Positions 1 to 6,029 are shown, counted from the stretch's first letter. The stretch is 7,538 bases of DNA from Nanobdellota archaeon (GCA_018901315.1 JAHIFA010000067.1:1-7538), one strand, 5' to 3'. The notes: generated from the letters alone by a model not told the origin. Program-made: numbers and translations.

Positions 1-32
1 AAGGTATATATTGAATAGTTTTTATCAGCCAT
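1..32 (-). CDS. Possible N-terminal fragment of a divergent gene, cut by the window edge
   Basis: A minus-strand ATG at 32-30 opens a frame that stays open to the window edge and begins MADKNYSIYT. It would be divergent from the ABCE1 gene. No Shine-Dalgarno site is visible upstream, and there is no clear TATA box at the distance expected for a leaderless start. Ten codons are too few to judge coding character, so this may be chance. No plus-strand frame gives a better candidate: the longest ends at a stop near 44-46. Confidence 0.2.
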   Translation of the reverse strand, partial: MADKNYSIYT

Positions 33-140
33 TACTTTTTATTTAGTACCAATGACTTTGAATTTTTTTCCTTTGGGAACATTGTACTAAAATTCAATCC
101 TAATGGAGGATACAACAGCAAGCTGTGTTAAAACCCAAAA

Positions 141-150
141 ATTTAATAAG
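141..150 (+). promoter_or_regulatory. TATA box of the ABCE1 gene
   Basis: The sequence ATTTAATAAG is centred about 28 bases before the ATG at 174. Archaeal transcription starts about 25-27 bases downstream of the TATA centre, so the mRNA should begin at or very near the start codon. This agrees with the lack of a Shine-Dalgarno site in the pyrimidine-rich stretch before the ATG. A short inverted repeat, ACAGC-AA-GCTGT at 115-126, lies upstream and could be a regulator site, but it is too short to assert. Confidence 0.55.
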
Positions 151-173
151 GAATTGGCCTACCTTCTTTTATT

Positions 174-1931
174 ATGGCAAGAATAGCTATTATCAGGAAA
201 GAGCACTGCAACCCTTTAAAGTGCCAGAACTTGTGCATAAAGCTTTGCCCGAGGAACAGGACTGGTGAGGAATGCATTATTATGGGCGAGGACAACAAGC
301 CTGTAATAGATGAATCTCTGTGCACTGGCTGCGGAATATGCTCAAACAGATGTCCTTTTGAGGCAATTCATATTATTAATTTACCACAAGAGCTGAAAAA
401 AGACCCAATCCATATTTACGGCAAAAACGGCTTTCATCTTTACAACCTGCCAACACCAATATTTGGAAAGGTTGTTGGAATCCTGGGACAGAACGGAATC
501 GGAAAATCAACTGCAATAAAGATAATAGCAGGTGTTTTAAAGCCAAACATGGGTGATTTATCCCAAAAAAAGTTTGACATTAATAATTTAATTGAGTTCT
601 TCAAGGGAACAGAAGCCCAGACCTTTTTTGAAAAAATAAGGGACAAAGAAATAATCATATCTTACAAGCCCCAGGAGGTTGATATTATCCCAAAGAAATT
701 CAATGGAAAAGTAATTGAGTTATTAAAGAAAGTTGACCAGAAAAACAAGCTTAAGAAAATTGCAGAAAAGCTTGAAATAGAAAAAATACTAGACCATGAT
801 ATAAAAGATATCTCTGGAGGAGAACTGCAGAGAGTTGCTATTGCAGCAACAGTATTGAAAAAAGCAAATCTTTATGTTTTTGATGAGCCAACATCTTATT
901 TAGATGTTAAGCAAAGGATTAAGATAAGCAAATTTATAAGAGAATTAGCAGATGAGGAAACAGCTGTTCTTGTTGTAGAGCATGACTTAATAATATTAGA
1001 TTACATGGCTGACCTGATTCATTTAATGTATGGTAAAGAAGGCTGCTATGGTGTTGTTTCACAGCCAAAATCAGCAAAAGCAGGAATCAATGTTTATCTT
1101 TCCGGCTATCTAAAAGAGGAAAATATCAGGTTCAGGGATCACATAATAAAATTCATGGAAAAACCTCCTGTAAAGACAACTAAAAGCAATGTGCTGACAG
1201 GATGGACAGAAATAGAAAAAAAGCTTGGCAGCTTCAGGTTAGATGCAAAACAGGGCAATATTTACAAAAATGAAGTTGTTGGGATTTTAGGCGAGAATGC
1301 CATTGGAAAGACATCATTTGTTAAAATACTTGCAGGAGTAATAAAAAGCGACAAAGGGGTTATTACTAATAATGTTAAGGTTTCCTACAAGCCGCAGTAC
1401 ATTAACACAGAATCAGAGGAGATTGTTGCAACAGTTCTAAAAGATGCTGTTGCAAATTACAGCACGCAAATAATAAGGCCCCTTGAAATAAAGCCATTGC
1501 TTTTGAAAAAGCTAAGCGAGCTTTCTGGCGGAGAGCTTCAAAGGGTCTCTATTGCTGCATGCCTTTCAAAAGAAGCTGATTTATATCTTTTGGATGAGCC
1601 CTCTGCATATCTTGATGTAGAGCAAAGACTTGCAGTGTCAAAAGCAATAAAGGATATGGCTGAATCAGAAAGCAAGGCAATGCTTGTTGTTGACCATGAT
1701 ATCCTGTTTATTGACTATCTCTCTGAAGAGCTTATTGTCTTTGATGGTGTTCCGGCTGTTAATGGAATTGTTCATGGCCCTTTCTCAATGGAACAAGGAA
1801 TGAATAAGTTCCTTAAAGTCCTTGACATGACATTTAGAAGGGATCCTGAATCACATAGGCCAAGAGCCAACAAACTAAACTCCCAGATGGACAGCAAACA
1901 GAAAAAGGAAAATAAGTTTTATTATGTATAA
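174..1931 (+). CDS. ABCE1/Rli1 ribosome-recycling ATPase
   Basis: This is a cytoplasmic twin-ATPase iron-sulfur protein. In the family it splits ribosomes into subunits after termination or rescue, working with aRF1 or aPelota. All eight ferredoxin-type cysteines are visible: C12, C17, C21 and C25, then C50, C53, C56 and C60 in CTGCGICSNRCP. NBD1 has Walker A GQNGIGKST (105-113), signature ISGGELQR (213-220), Walker B ending D237-E238 and switch His270. NBD2 has Walker A GENAIGKTS (373-381), signature LSGGELQR (450-457), Walker B D474-E475 and His508. Ala376 in the NBD2 P-loop replaces the usual Gly, a tolerated variant. The conserved hinge with GINVYLSGYL and ENIRFRDHI lies between the domains, and the C-terminus has the family's TFRRDPESHRPRANK segment. 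At 585 residues it is full length. The MARIAII start fits the family, and a TATA box about 28 bases upstream predicts a leaderless mRNA. It is read alone; the next gene has its own promoter. Confidence 0.97.
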   Translation: MARIAIIRKEHCNPLKCQNLCIKLCPRNRTGEECIIMGEDNKPVIDESLCTGCGICSNRCPFEAIHIINLPQELKKDPIHIYGKNGFHLYNLPTPIFGKVVGILGQNGIGKSTAIKIIAGVLKPNMGDLSQKKFDINNLIEFFKGTEAQTFFEKIRDKEIIISYKPQEVDIIPKKFNGKVIELLKKVDQKNKLKKIAEKLEIEKILDHDIKDISGGELQRVAIAATVLKKANLYVFDEPTSYLDVKQRIKISKFIRELADEETAVLVVEHDLIILDYMADLIHLMYGKEGCYGVVSQPKSAKAGINVYLSGYLKEENIRFRDHIIKFMEKPPVKTTKSNVLTGWTEIEKKLGSFRLDAKQGNIYKNEVVGILGENAIGKTSFVKILAGVIKSDKGVITNNVKVSYKPQYINTESEEIVATVLKDAVANYSTQIIRPLEIKPLLLKKLSELSGGELQRVSIAACLSKEADLYLLDEPSAYLDVEQRLAVSKAIKDMAESESKAMLVVDHDILFIDYLSEELIVFDGVPAVNGIVHGPFSMEQGMNKFLKVLDMTFRRDPESHRPRANKLNSQMDSKQKKENKFYYV

Positions 1932-1948
1932 TTAATAAAAACAAAAAG

Positions 1949-1960
1949 TTTTTTATATAA
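1949..1960 (+). promoter_or_regulatory. Strong TATA box of the 126-residue gene; T-run may also end ABCE1 transcripts
   Basis: TTTTTTATATAA lies in the 50-base gap after ABCE1. The TATATA core is centred about 27 bases before the ATG at 1982, which predicts a leaderless mRNA starting at that ATG. The six-T run at 1949-1954 is the kind of oligo-T at which archaeal polymerase terminates, so it may also end the ABCE1 transcript. The same TTTTTATATAAG core recurs before glmS at 6042-6053. Confidence 0.6.
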
Positions 1961-1981
1961 GGTTACTACTTTTTAATAGAA

Positions 1982-2362
1982 ATGAATTTTGGGGGCAAAA
2001 TGTTAAATAGCAATAAAAAAGACACCCATTGTGTTAATTATTTAAGAAAGACAAGAATAGATATTCCAGAAGAACTAAGAGATCAGTTTCAAGATTATAA
2101 TTCATTAAGAGCAAATATATATTATTGTAAACCAGAGAATAAATCTTCTGAATCCTCTCCTGTTTTATTGGAAAGTGAAATAAGTTTTCATTTGATTAAT
2201 AAAGATGGATCATATGAATACTTTACATCAATCTCAGGTCCTGAATTTGAGGATGGTGGTTTAAAAAAGAATGATAAAAAAGTTGTTGACAGAGCAAAAG
2301 AACTTGCAAAAAACAATAAATTTTTAGTTAATATCTTGAAGCAATATATAACCAGTAAGTAA
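1982..2362 (+). CDS. Unknown 126-residue protein
   Basis: I do not recognise this protein. It is highly charged and soluble, with no signal peptide or membrane segment and only two cysteines, so no metal site is evident. The middle (roughly residues 45-90) looks like beta strands, with the run SEISFHLINKDGSYEYFTS. The C-terminal third (from about KKNDKKVVDRAKELAKNN) is a lysine-rich helical region. Two starts are possible. ATG 1982 is supported by a TATA box about 27 bases upstream, giving a leaderless start. ATG 2000 (MLNSNKK) is preceded by GGGGGC, a poor Shine-Dalgarno match. I prefer 1982. The gene ends 34 bases from the 3' end of the convergent hydrolase gene. A hand-counted 60-base stretch (2041-2100) has 16 G+C, low for the window, which fits a small lineage-specific or acquired gene. 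Confidence 0.75.
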   Translation: MNFGGKMLNSNKKDTHCVNYLRKTRIDIPEELRDQFQDYNSLRANIYYCKPENKSSESSPVLLESEISFHLINKDGSYEYFTSISGPEFEDGGLKKNDKKVVDRAKELAKNNKFLVNILKQYITSK

Positions 2363-2396
2363 ATTTAAGTATAATTTCTTATATTAAATTTTATAG

Positions 2397-3173
2397 TTAC
2401 TCATCATTGATTGTTATCTTCATGCCGTCATAAGCAACAATAACATCCTTGAACTGGCTGCAGTAGCTAACTAACTCATCATATGGCTTGTTATAATGAT
2501 TTATGTGTGTAAGAACAAGCTTCTTTGCATTAAGCTCGTCTTTAAGCTTAATTGCTTCTATTGTTGAGATATGGTTTTCTGTTGGCGGCTCAAAAAAAGG
2601 CGTGTTGGCAATTATCAGGTCAGCATCCTTCAATAAGTATGATGTATATTTTCCAAGACTCACAGCATCAGATAAATAGGCAATCTTCTGATTCTTGTAG
2701 TTTATCATAAAGCCGTAAGTAGGGGTAGTTAGTGAGTGAAACACTGGAAAAGGGGTTATTGTAAAGCTCCCGAAGTTCAGTATAGAGCCTGCATAAAAAG
2801 GCACTTTAAGAAATAGCTTAGCAAGCTTGTCTGTCCAGTATTCCTTTACAACACTCTCCATCACTTCCTGCTCAGCAAATAAGGTAGCTTTTTTCTTCCA
2901 GTACTCAAACTCCTTAATACCTCCTGTATGATCAAAGTGGTTGTGCGTCAGAAGAATAACATGTAAGTGCCTTATGTTGTGTCTTATGAGCTGATGTCCA
3001 ATATCCGGTGGGGTCTCAACCAAAAGGTTAAAGCTGTTTATCTTAAAAAGCAAAGAGGTTCTTCCCCTAACAAATTTTCCCCCTTTTTCCAAAGCAGTCT
3101 TGCAATGCCTGCAATCACAGTCTATTGAAGGAATCCCTTCTGCTGCTCCTGTTCCTAAAAAAATTATTTCCAT
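2397..3173 (-). CDS. MBL-fold metallohydrolase, PhnP-like
   Basis: This is a metallo-beta-lactamase-fold hydrolase of 258 residues, the usual size for the PhnP-like branch. The dinuclear metal site is complete: H77-N-H79-F-D81-H82, then H146 (FPVFHS), D169 (AYLSDA) and H223 (VLTHINH), with His201 in the NHIS motif. The N-terminus GTGAAEGIPSIDCDCRHC carries Cys19, Cys21 and Cys24, spaced like the extra structural zinc site of PhnP. TPPDIGHQL at 54-62 also matches that branch. Bacterial PhnP is a cyclic phosphodiesterase of phosphonate catabolism, but no phosphonate genes lie nearby. I therefore call only a phosphodiesterase-type hydrolase; the substrate is unknown. It has no signal peptide and is presumably cytoplasmic. 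It lies 94 bases downstream of the DUF99 gene on the same strand, so it may be co-transcribed or use its own promoter. A four-codon ORF (MKAV) ends overlapping the ATG as TAATG. Confidence 0.92.
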   Translation of the reverse strand: MEIIFLGTGAAEGIPSIDCDCRHCKTALEKGGKFVRGRTSLLFKINSFNLLVETPPDIGHQLIRHNIRHLHVILLTHNHFDHTGGIKEFEYWKKKATLFAEQEVMESVVKEYWTDKLAKLFLKVPFYAGSILNFGSFTITPFPVFHSLTTPTYGFMINYKNQKIAYLSDAVSLGKYTSYLLKDADLIIANTPFFEPPTENHISTIEAIKLKDELNAKKLVLTHINHYNKPYDELVSYCSQFKDVIVAYDGMKITINDE

Positions 3174-3189
3174 TAAACTGCCTTCATTA

Positions 3190-3230
3190 TTCTATAAAAG
3201 AAACAAGCACTTCTCTTTAACTATATTAAT
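3190..3230 (-). promoter_or_regulatory. Candidate TATA boxes for the hydrolase gene
   Basis: Two minus-strand TATA-like elements lie in the gap between the DUF99 gene and the hydrolase gene. ATTAATATAG (3230-3221) would give a leader of about 27 bases containing a weak GAAGG seven bases before the ATG. CTTTTATAGAA (3200-3190) is centred about 23 bases before the ATG, slightly short for a leaderless start. I cannot tell which is used, or whether the gene is read through from DUF99. Confidence 0.35.
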
Positions 3231-3267
3231 TTTTCGTTAATCAATTATATAGTTTTATTGGGTTATA

Positions 3268-3828
3268 TTATGCCCTTCCCCTTGATTCCCCATCAACAAC
3301 TCCGCCTGCAATCAAATGAGCAACCCTTAATGGCTCTGGCAGCAAGGAATGAGTGCAGGTTATGTCAATTATCTCTTCTGCTTGTTTCAAGCTAAGGCCA
3401 ATGGCCTGAACAAATATCTCGCCTAACTGATGTACTTTTCCTGCTTTTTTCAACAGCTTTATTTTTTCTGCATGATTAAGCTTTATCAATGCTTTTTCTA
3501 TTTTTTTGAAATCAGGATAATCCCTCATTACAACTATCACAGGAATTCCTGTTTTCTTATTCAAATCATCAACATCAATTACATTAAAGCCGCCAACAGC
3601 TATTCCATCTAATATAATGGCTTGTAGTTGAGGCCTGAACTTGCATTTGTTTATCATTTTAACAAGCTTTCTTGTTGAATCATCACCATCAACCTTAACA
3701 TGAGTTGAGATAACGCCGTCAATAAAAGAGCCTCCACGATAAACAGCCCCAATAACAATAACCTCAGAATCATTGAACTTATCAAAAGGCCCGTCATCAA
3801 TGCCCAAGACACGAATCTCTTTTTTCAT
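3268..3828 (-). CDS. DUF99 family protein (endonuclease V-like fold)
   Basis: This 186-residue protein has the hallmarks of the DUF99 family: RVLGIDDGPF at residues 6-15 with the acidic pair D11-D12, IILDGIAVGGFNVID at 71-85 with D74, an IPVIVVMRDYPDF strand at 95-107, and RVAHLIAGGVV near the C-terminus. Its length is normal for the family. DUF99 proteins are mainly archaeal and related in fold to endonuclease V and RNase H-like nucleases. The acidic residues would suit a metal-dependent nucleic-acid enzyme, but the cellular role is not established. The start MKKEIRVLGIDDGP matches the family's usual N-terminus. GGAGG lies only one base before the ATG, too close for a normal Shine-Dalgarno site. 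A TATA box about 26 bases upstream instead points to a leaderless mRNA. The gene is the first of a minus-strand pair and divergent from the 4081 cassette. Confidence 0.92.
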   Translation of the reverse strand: MKKEIRVLGIDDGPFDKFNDSEVIVIGAVYRGGSFIDGVISTHVKVDGDDSTRKLVKMINKCKFRPQLQAIILDGIAVGGFNVIDVDDLNKKTGIPVIVVMRDYPDFKKIEKALIKLNHAEKIKLLKKAGKVHQLGEIFVQAIGLSLKQAEEIIDITCTHSLLPEPLRVAHLIAGGVVDGESRGRA

Positions 3829-3846
3829 GCCTCCAAATAAGGCATG
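3826..3846 (-). repeat. Perfect 7-bp inverted repeat over the DUF99 start codon
   Basis: CATGCCT (3826-3832) and AGGCATG (3840-3846) are perfect reverse complements around a 7-base spacer. One arm contains the DUF99 start codon and part of the adjacent GGAGG. The other abuts the TATA box at 3848-3859. Lying between TATA box and start, it is placed like a repressor operator. If the transcript starts farther upstream, the same arms would form a hairpin hiding the start codon. On the minus strand the upstream arm also holds an ATG opening a six-codon ORF (MPYLEA) whose TGA overlaps the DUF99 ATG. Confidence 0.5.
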
Positions 3847-3847
3847 G

Positions 3848-3859
3848 TTTTATATTAAT
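3848..3859 (-). promoter_or_regulatory. TATA box of the DUF99 gene
   Basis: On the minus strand this reads ATTAATATAAAA, centred about 25-26 bases before the DUF99 ATG. That spacing puts the transcription start at or within a base or two of the start codon, giving a leaderless mRNA. Confidence 0.55.
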
Positions 3860-4004
3860 CTTTCCTTATTTTACTGAATAATTCGTTTAATGATTGTTAA
3901 TTACAATTATTTTCAAGAGATTAGTATAAGCAGGGGTAATTTATTCATTTGCAAGAAAACTATTCTAATTGTTGCTTTCGAAAATCTTCTGGACAAATCA
4001 CCAC
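3860..4004. other. AT-rich divergent spacer, nothing certain
   Basis: This is the middle of the 252-base gap between the DUF99 gene and the cassette. It shows no RNA gene, long repeat or convincing coding region. A 48-codon open frame (ATG at 3890, stop ending at 4036) crosses it, but it has no promoter or ribosome site and overlaps the likely cassette promoter. Confidence 0.5.
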
Positions 4005-4017
4005 AAATTATTTATAG
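4005..4017 (+). promoter_or_regulatory. Candidate promoter of the three-gene cassette
   Basis: AAATTATTTATAG is the best TATA-like element before the cassette. It predicts a start near 4038-4040 and a leader of about 40 bases, long enough to include the Shine-Dalgarno site at 4067-4071. The AT-rich stretch 4027-4040 (TTTAAATTAAATAT) is an alternative that would give a leader of about 20 bases. Confidence 0.4.
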
Positions 4018-4066
4018 TTACTATGCTTTAAATTAAATATTCGTCAATAGATTGAAAAACTTTGAT

Positions 4067-4071
4067 GAGGT
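4067..4071 (+). promoter_or_regulatory. Shine-Dalgarno site of the first cassette gene
   Basis: GAGGT, within GATGAGGTAA, complements the archaeal 16S rRNA 3' end (anti-SD CACCTCC) and sits nine bases before the ATG at 4081. It fixes the start codon. It is the only good ribosome site in the cassette. Confidence 0.7.
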
Positions 4072-4080
4072 AAAAATAAA

Positions 4081-4446
4081 ATGGTAAGCCAAGCATTAGA
4101 ACAAATGTTAGAGTTTGCACCAAGAATGGGGCAAACAAGAATGTATGAAACAATAGATGTATACGCAGTAGGAACAACTGCATTGTATTGCAGACATAAT
4201 CCTCTTACAACTGAGAGTCAATGCAATTTCTGCAACTATGAATATATGAAAGAATCAAGAGAACAATTTAAGCCAGCTTCAACTTTTGGAATAGGTCCGG
4301 GAATTGCTAAAGAATCATTTGGGTTTGTAGAAAGATATAGGGCTGGAAAGCATGAAAATTTTGGTAAAGACCATCTAAATCTTGATTATATAAGTCCTGT
4401 GAGTAAAAAAATTCTAGAAAATATACATATAGATATGCAAGATTAA
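4081..4446 (+). CDS. Unknown 121-residue protein with a possible Cys/His metal site
   Basis: I do not recognise this protein. Its main feature is a short cluster, C37-R-H39-x8-C48-N-F-C51 (YCRHNPLTTESQCNFCNYEY). The CxH and CxxC halves could bind one zinc, as in a small zinc ribbon or knuckle. The N-terminal 30 residues look partly helical and amphipathic (SQALEQMLEFAPRMGQTRMYETIDVY). The region after the cluster is rich in Gly, Phe and charged residues (FGIGPGIAKESFGF), and the C-terminus is acidic. There is no signal peptide or membrane segment. The start is fixed by a GAGGT ribosome site nine bases upstream. The next gene's ATG begins two bases after this stop, so the two are almost certainly co-translated. 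As first gene of the cassette it may be a partner or regulator of the 355-residue protein, but that is inference from position only. Confidence 0.8.
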   Translation: MVSQALEQMLEFAPRMGQTRMYETIDVYAVGTTALYCRHNPLTTESQCNFCNYEYMKESREQFKPASTFGIGPGIAKESFGFVERYRAGKHENFGKDHLNLDYISPVSKKILENIHIDMQD

Positions 4447-4448
4447 AA

Positions 4449-4784
4449 ATGGAAAAACAAAAAATCTTAGGAATTTCGAGCGAAGAATATCCCAATGGGA
4501 GAGTAGACATATTTAAGATACTTCTATCGGAAGATTTAGTATTTGTGATGGAAGGCTTATTCAAAGATTTGGGTTTTAATGAAAAAGTCGTTAATGACTT
4601 GGATATGCACTACCCTTCAACTAAGGGATATTATTTCTTTTATAGCCCTAGAATTAAAGCACACATGTTTTTTGAAGATAATGTACTAAATCTCATCTTT
4701 GATTCTAAAATTCCAAAAAGAGACATAAGTAATGTCATTAAGAAATATTTTGAGTTTCCAGAGACTGTAAGTTCTATAAATTAG
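4449..4784 (+). CDS. Unknown 111-residue protein, coupled to the gene before it
   Basis: I do not recognise this protein. It looks like a small soluble alpha/beta domain. A helix around residues 26-44 (LSEDLVFVMEGLFKDLGFN) is followed by strands near GYYFFYSP and IKAHMFFEDNVLNLIFDSK, then a final helix (RDISNVIKKYFEFPE). It contains no cysteine, no signal peptide and no obvious catalytic motif. The ATG lies two bases after the stop of the 121-residue gene and has no Shine-Dalgarno site. Translation therefore probably depends on ribosomes finishing the upstream gene, and the two products may be made in fixed ratio and interact. It ends with TAG, 32 bases before the 355-residue gene. Small size and tight coupling are common in toxin-antitoxin and defence cassettes, but nothing in the protein itself shows such a role. 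Confidence 0.75.
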   Translation: MEKQKILGISSEEYPNGRVDIFKILLSEDLVFVMEGLFKDLGFNEKVVNDLDMHYPSTKGYYFFYSPRIKAHMFFEDNVLNLIFDSKIPKRDISNVIKKYFEFPETVSSIN

Positions 4785-4816
4785 TAAGAAATAAGATAGT
4801 ACACTAGCTCTAAAAA

Positions 4817-5884
4817 ATGGATCTAAACAACCTACTTTCAGAAAGTTCTAAATTCATTAAATTAGAATTTAATCTACAATTAGAAAAATCCCAGTTAAAA
4901 TCTTATTCACCTAAACATTGGAAAGAATTTTGCCAAGTTAATATATTTGATGTTAAGTCTAATGGTTTCTATATTCCTAAATCTTATTCTGCATATGTTA
5001 GAACAGATAGCTCTAGTTTGGTTTCTGATGCTTTTCATGAATTGTTTGGTCATGGTTTATTTTGTGAACATTCACAGATAGGTAAACAATTAGTAGATAT
5101 TATTCAAAATAAAGGAGATGAAAAATCTTTTTTATTTGATGAAGTTAATCCTCAAGAACAATCTTTAGGATTATGTAAAAATAACATTCAGAATTATGAG
5201 GGTTTTGCTGTTTGGCTTGAATCATTGCTGTGTGAAAAGACTAGTAATTCAAAAACCTGGCAGTTAAAAAAGAAGGGTTTACCAGATGAGTATGTTGCCT
5301 TGTATGAATATTTTCAGGGAATAGAACAAAAACTTACCAGATTTGGTTTTATGTCTCAACTTGGATTTCCAAAGTTTTATGATAATAAAAAAGTAATTGA
5401 TACTGCAAAAAGATTGTATGAATCAGCCTTTTTAAATGTTAATTTTGTTGTTCTTTATGGTTCTCAAAAACCTAAAAGTGATATTGATTTATTCATTGTT
5501 TCCTCTAATTCACCCACTAATTTTTTTAATGGTTGGTTAGATATTTATGAAGTAAATAAAAGACAATTTAATGACTACCTTAAAAAACTGGATATTAGTA
5601 TTACTGATCCTTTATTTAGTGGAAAGTTAATTTATGGAGATAAGAATTCCTTTGAGCAATTAAAACAACAAGTACTTAACCAGTCAATAACTAAAGAAGC
5701 AATTAATCATAATTTTGTAGAAGCAGAAAAACAAAAGCAATATTTACTAGAGTTTAAAAATCAACCAAGACAAAGAAAAGATAGTTTAGCTTATATTAAA
5801 AGTTTTACTCAAAATGCAGAACAATTACAAAAAGGAAATAAGCCTTTAACATTGAAAAATCTCAAACAAATATATAGCAAATAG
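4817..5884 (+). CDS. Fusion of an M49-like zinc-peptidase domain and a minimal nucleotidyltransferase
   Basis: Two enzyme signatures lie in one continuous 355-residue frame. The first half has HELFGHG with H74, E75 and H79, then YEGFAVWLE with E128. HExxxH with a glutamate about 50 residues later and Ala three residues after it is the zinc site of dipeptidyl-peptidase III (M49: HELLGH and YEECRA). Here H74, H79 and E128 would bind zinc and E75 would be the catalytic base. DPP III has over 500 residues; this domain has only about 200. The second half has VVLYGSQKPKSDIDLFIV: G215-S216, then D222 and D224 as metal ligands, with D242 (WLDIYEV) a likely third. The following ITDPLFSGKLIYGD is typical of minimal nucleotidyltransferases. 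The last 75 residues are Lys/Gln-rich and helical, with no HEPN Rx4-6H motif. There is no signal peptide. No Shine-Dalgarno site precedes the ATG; a weak TATA-like stretch lies near 4786-4795. Function is unknown; peptide cleavage and NMP transfer are inferred from the motifs. Confidence 0.85.
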   Translation: MDLNNLLSESSKFIKLEFNLQLEKSQLKSYSPKHWKEFCQVNIFDVKSNGFYIPKSYSAYVRTDSSSLVSDAFHELFGHGLFCEHSQIGKQLVDIIQNKGDEKSFLFDEVNPQEQSLGLCKNNIQNYEGFAVWLESLLCEKTSNSKTWQLKKKGLPDEYVALYEYFQGIEQKLTRFGFMSQLGFPKFYDNKKVIDTAKRLYESAFLNVNFVVLYGSQKPKSDIDLFIVSSNSPTNFFNGWLDIYEVNKRQFNDYLKKLDISITDPLFSGKLIYGDKNSFEQLKQQVLNQSITKEAINHNFVEAEKQKQYLLEFKNQPRQRKDSLAYIKSFTQNAEQLQKGNKPLTLKNLKQIYSK

Positions 5885-5994
5885 TTTTCTTACCCTAATT
5901 TGTCTATTCAATGATGTTTCACACTTTGCGAAAGATGGCCTTGCATTACACTTCTCTTAATGTTTGTATACTTAGAGATTATAAACCTAAGTTA
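5885..5994. other. Spacer after the cassette, nothing certain
   Basis: This is the first half of the 220-base gap before glmS. There is no clear T-run terminator directly after the cassette. A short inverted repeat, CTTAG (5971-5975) with CTAAG (5987-5991), brackets a TATA-like ATTATAAACC. A 41-codon open frame from 5911 to 6036 has no ribosome site or promoter and is not called. No tRNA or C/D-box RNA was found. Confidence 0.45.
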
Positions 5995-6029
5995 ACCATT
6001 AAAAAACTTCTTTTAATGGTATTAAAAGA
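5995..6029. repeat. Two overlapping, mutually exclusive inverted repeats before glmS
   Basis: ACCATTAAAA (5995-6004) pairs perfectly with TTTTAATGGT (6011-6020) across a six-base loop. The middle arm also pairs in the other direction: TCTTTTAAT (6009-6017) with ATTAAAAGA (6021-6029), a perfect nine-base match across GGT. Only one of the two hairpins can form at a time. The element ends 12 bases before the glmS TATA stretch. It could therefore be a DNA operator made of tandem half-sites, or a terminator of cassette transcripts, since AT-rich sequence with a short T-run (6030-6034) follows. It would lie inside the glmS mRNA only if transcription starts upstream. Confidence 0.55.

Noticed and set aside
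373..420. ABCE1 domain break or frameshift between the iron-sulfur domain and NBD1
   Set aside because: The segment NLPQELKKDPIHIYGKNGFHLYNLP matches the normal family linker, and the frame is continuous to the C-terminus.
3890..4036. 48-codon plus-strand open frame (begins MIVNYNYF) in the divergent spacer
   Set aside because: It has no ribosome site and no TATA box at a convincing distance, and it overlaps the likely cassette promoter. Frames of this length are expected by chance.
4307..4564. Minus-strand 85-codon frame across the first two cassette genes
   Set aside because: It crosses the junction of two better-supported genes and has no promoter or ribosome site.
5909..5990. Possible C/D-box RNA (an ATGATG resembling a C box)
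   Set aside because: No matching CTGA D box at a suitable distance and no terminal stem were found.
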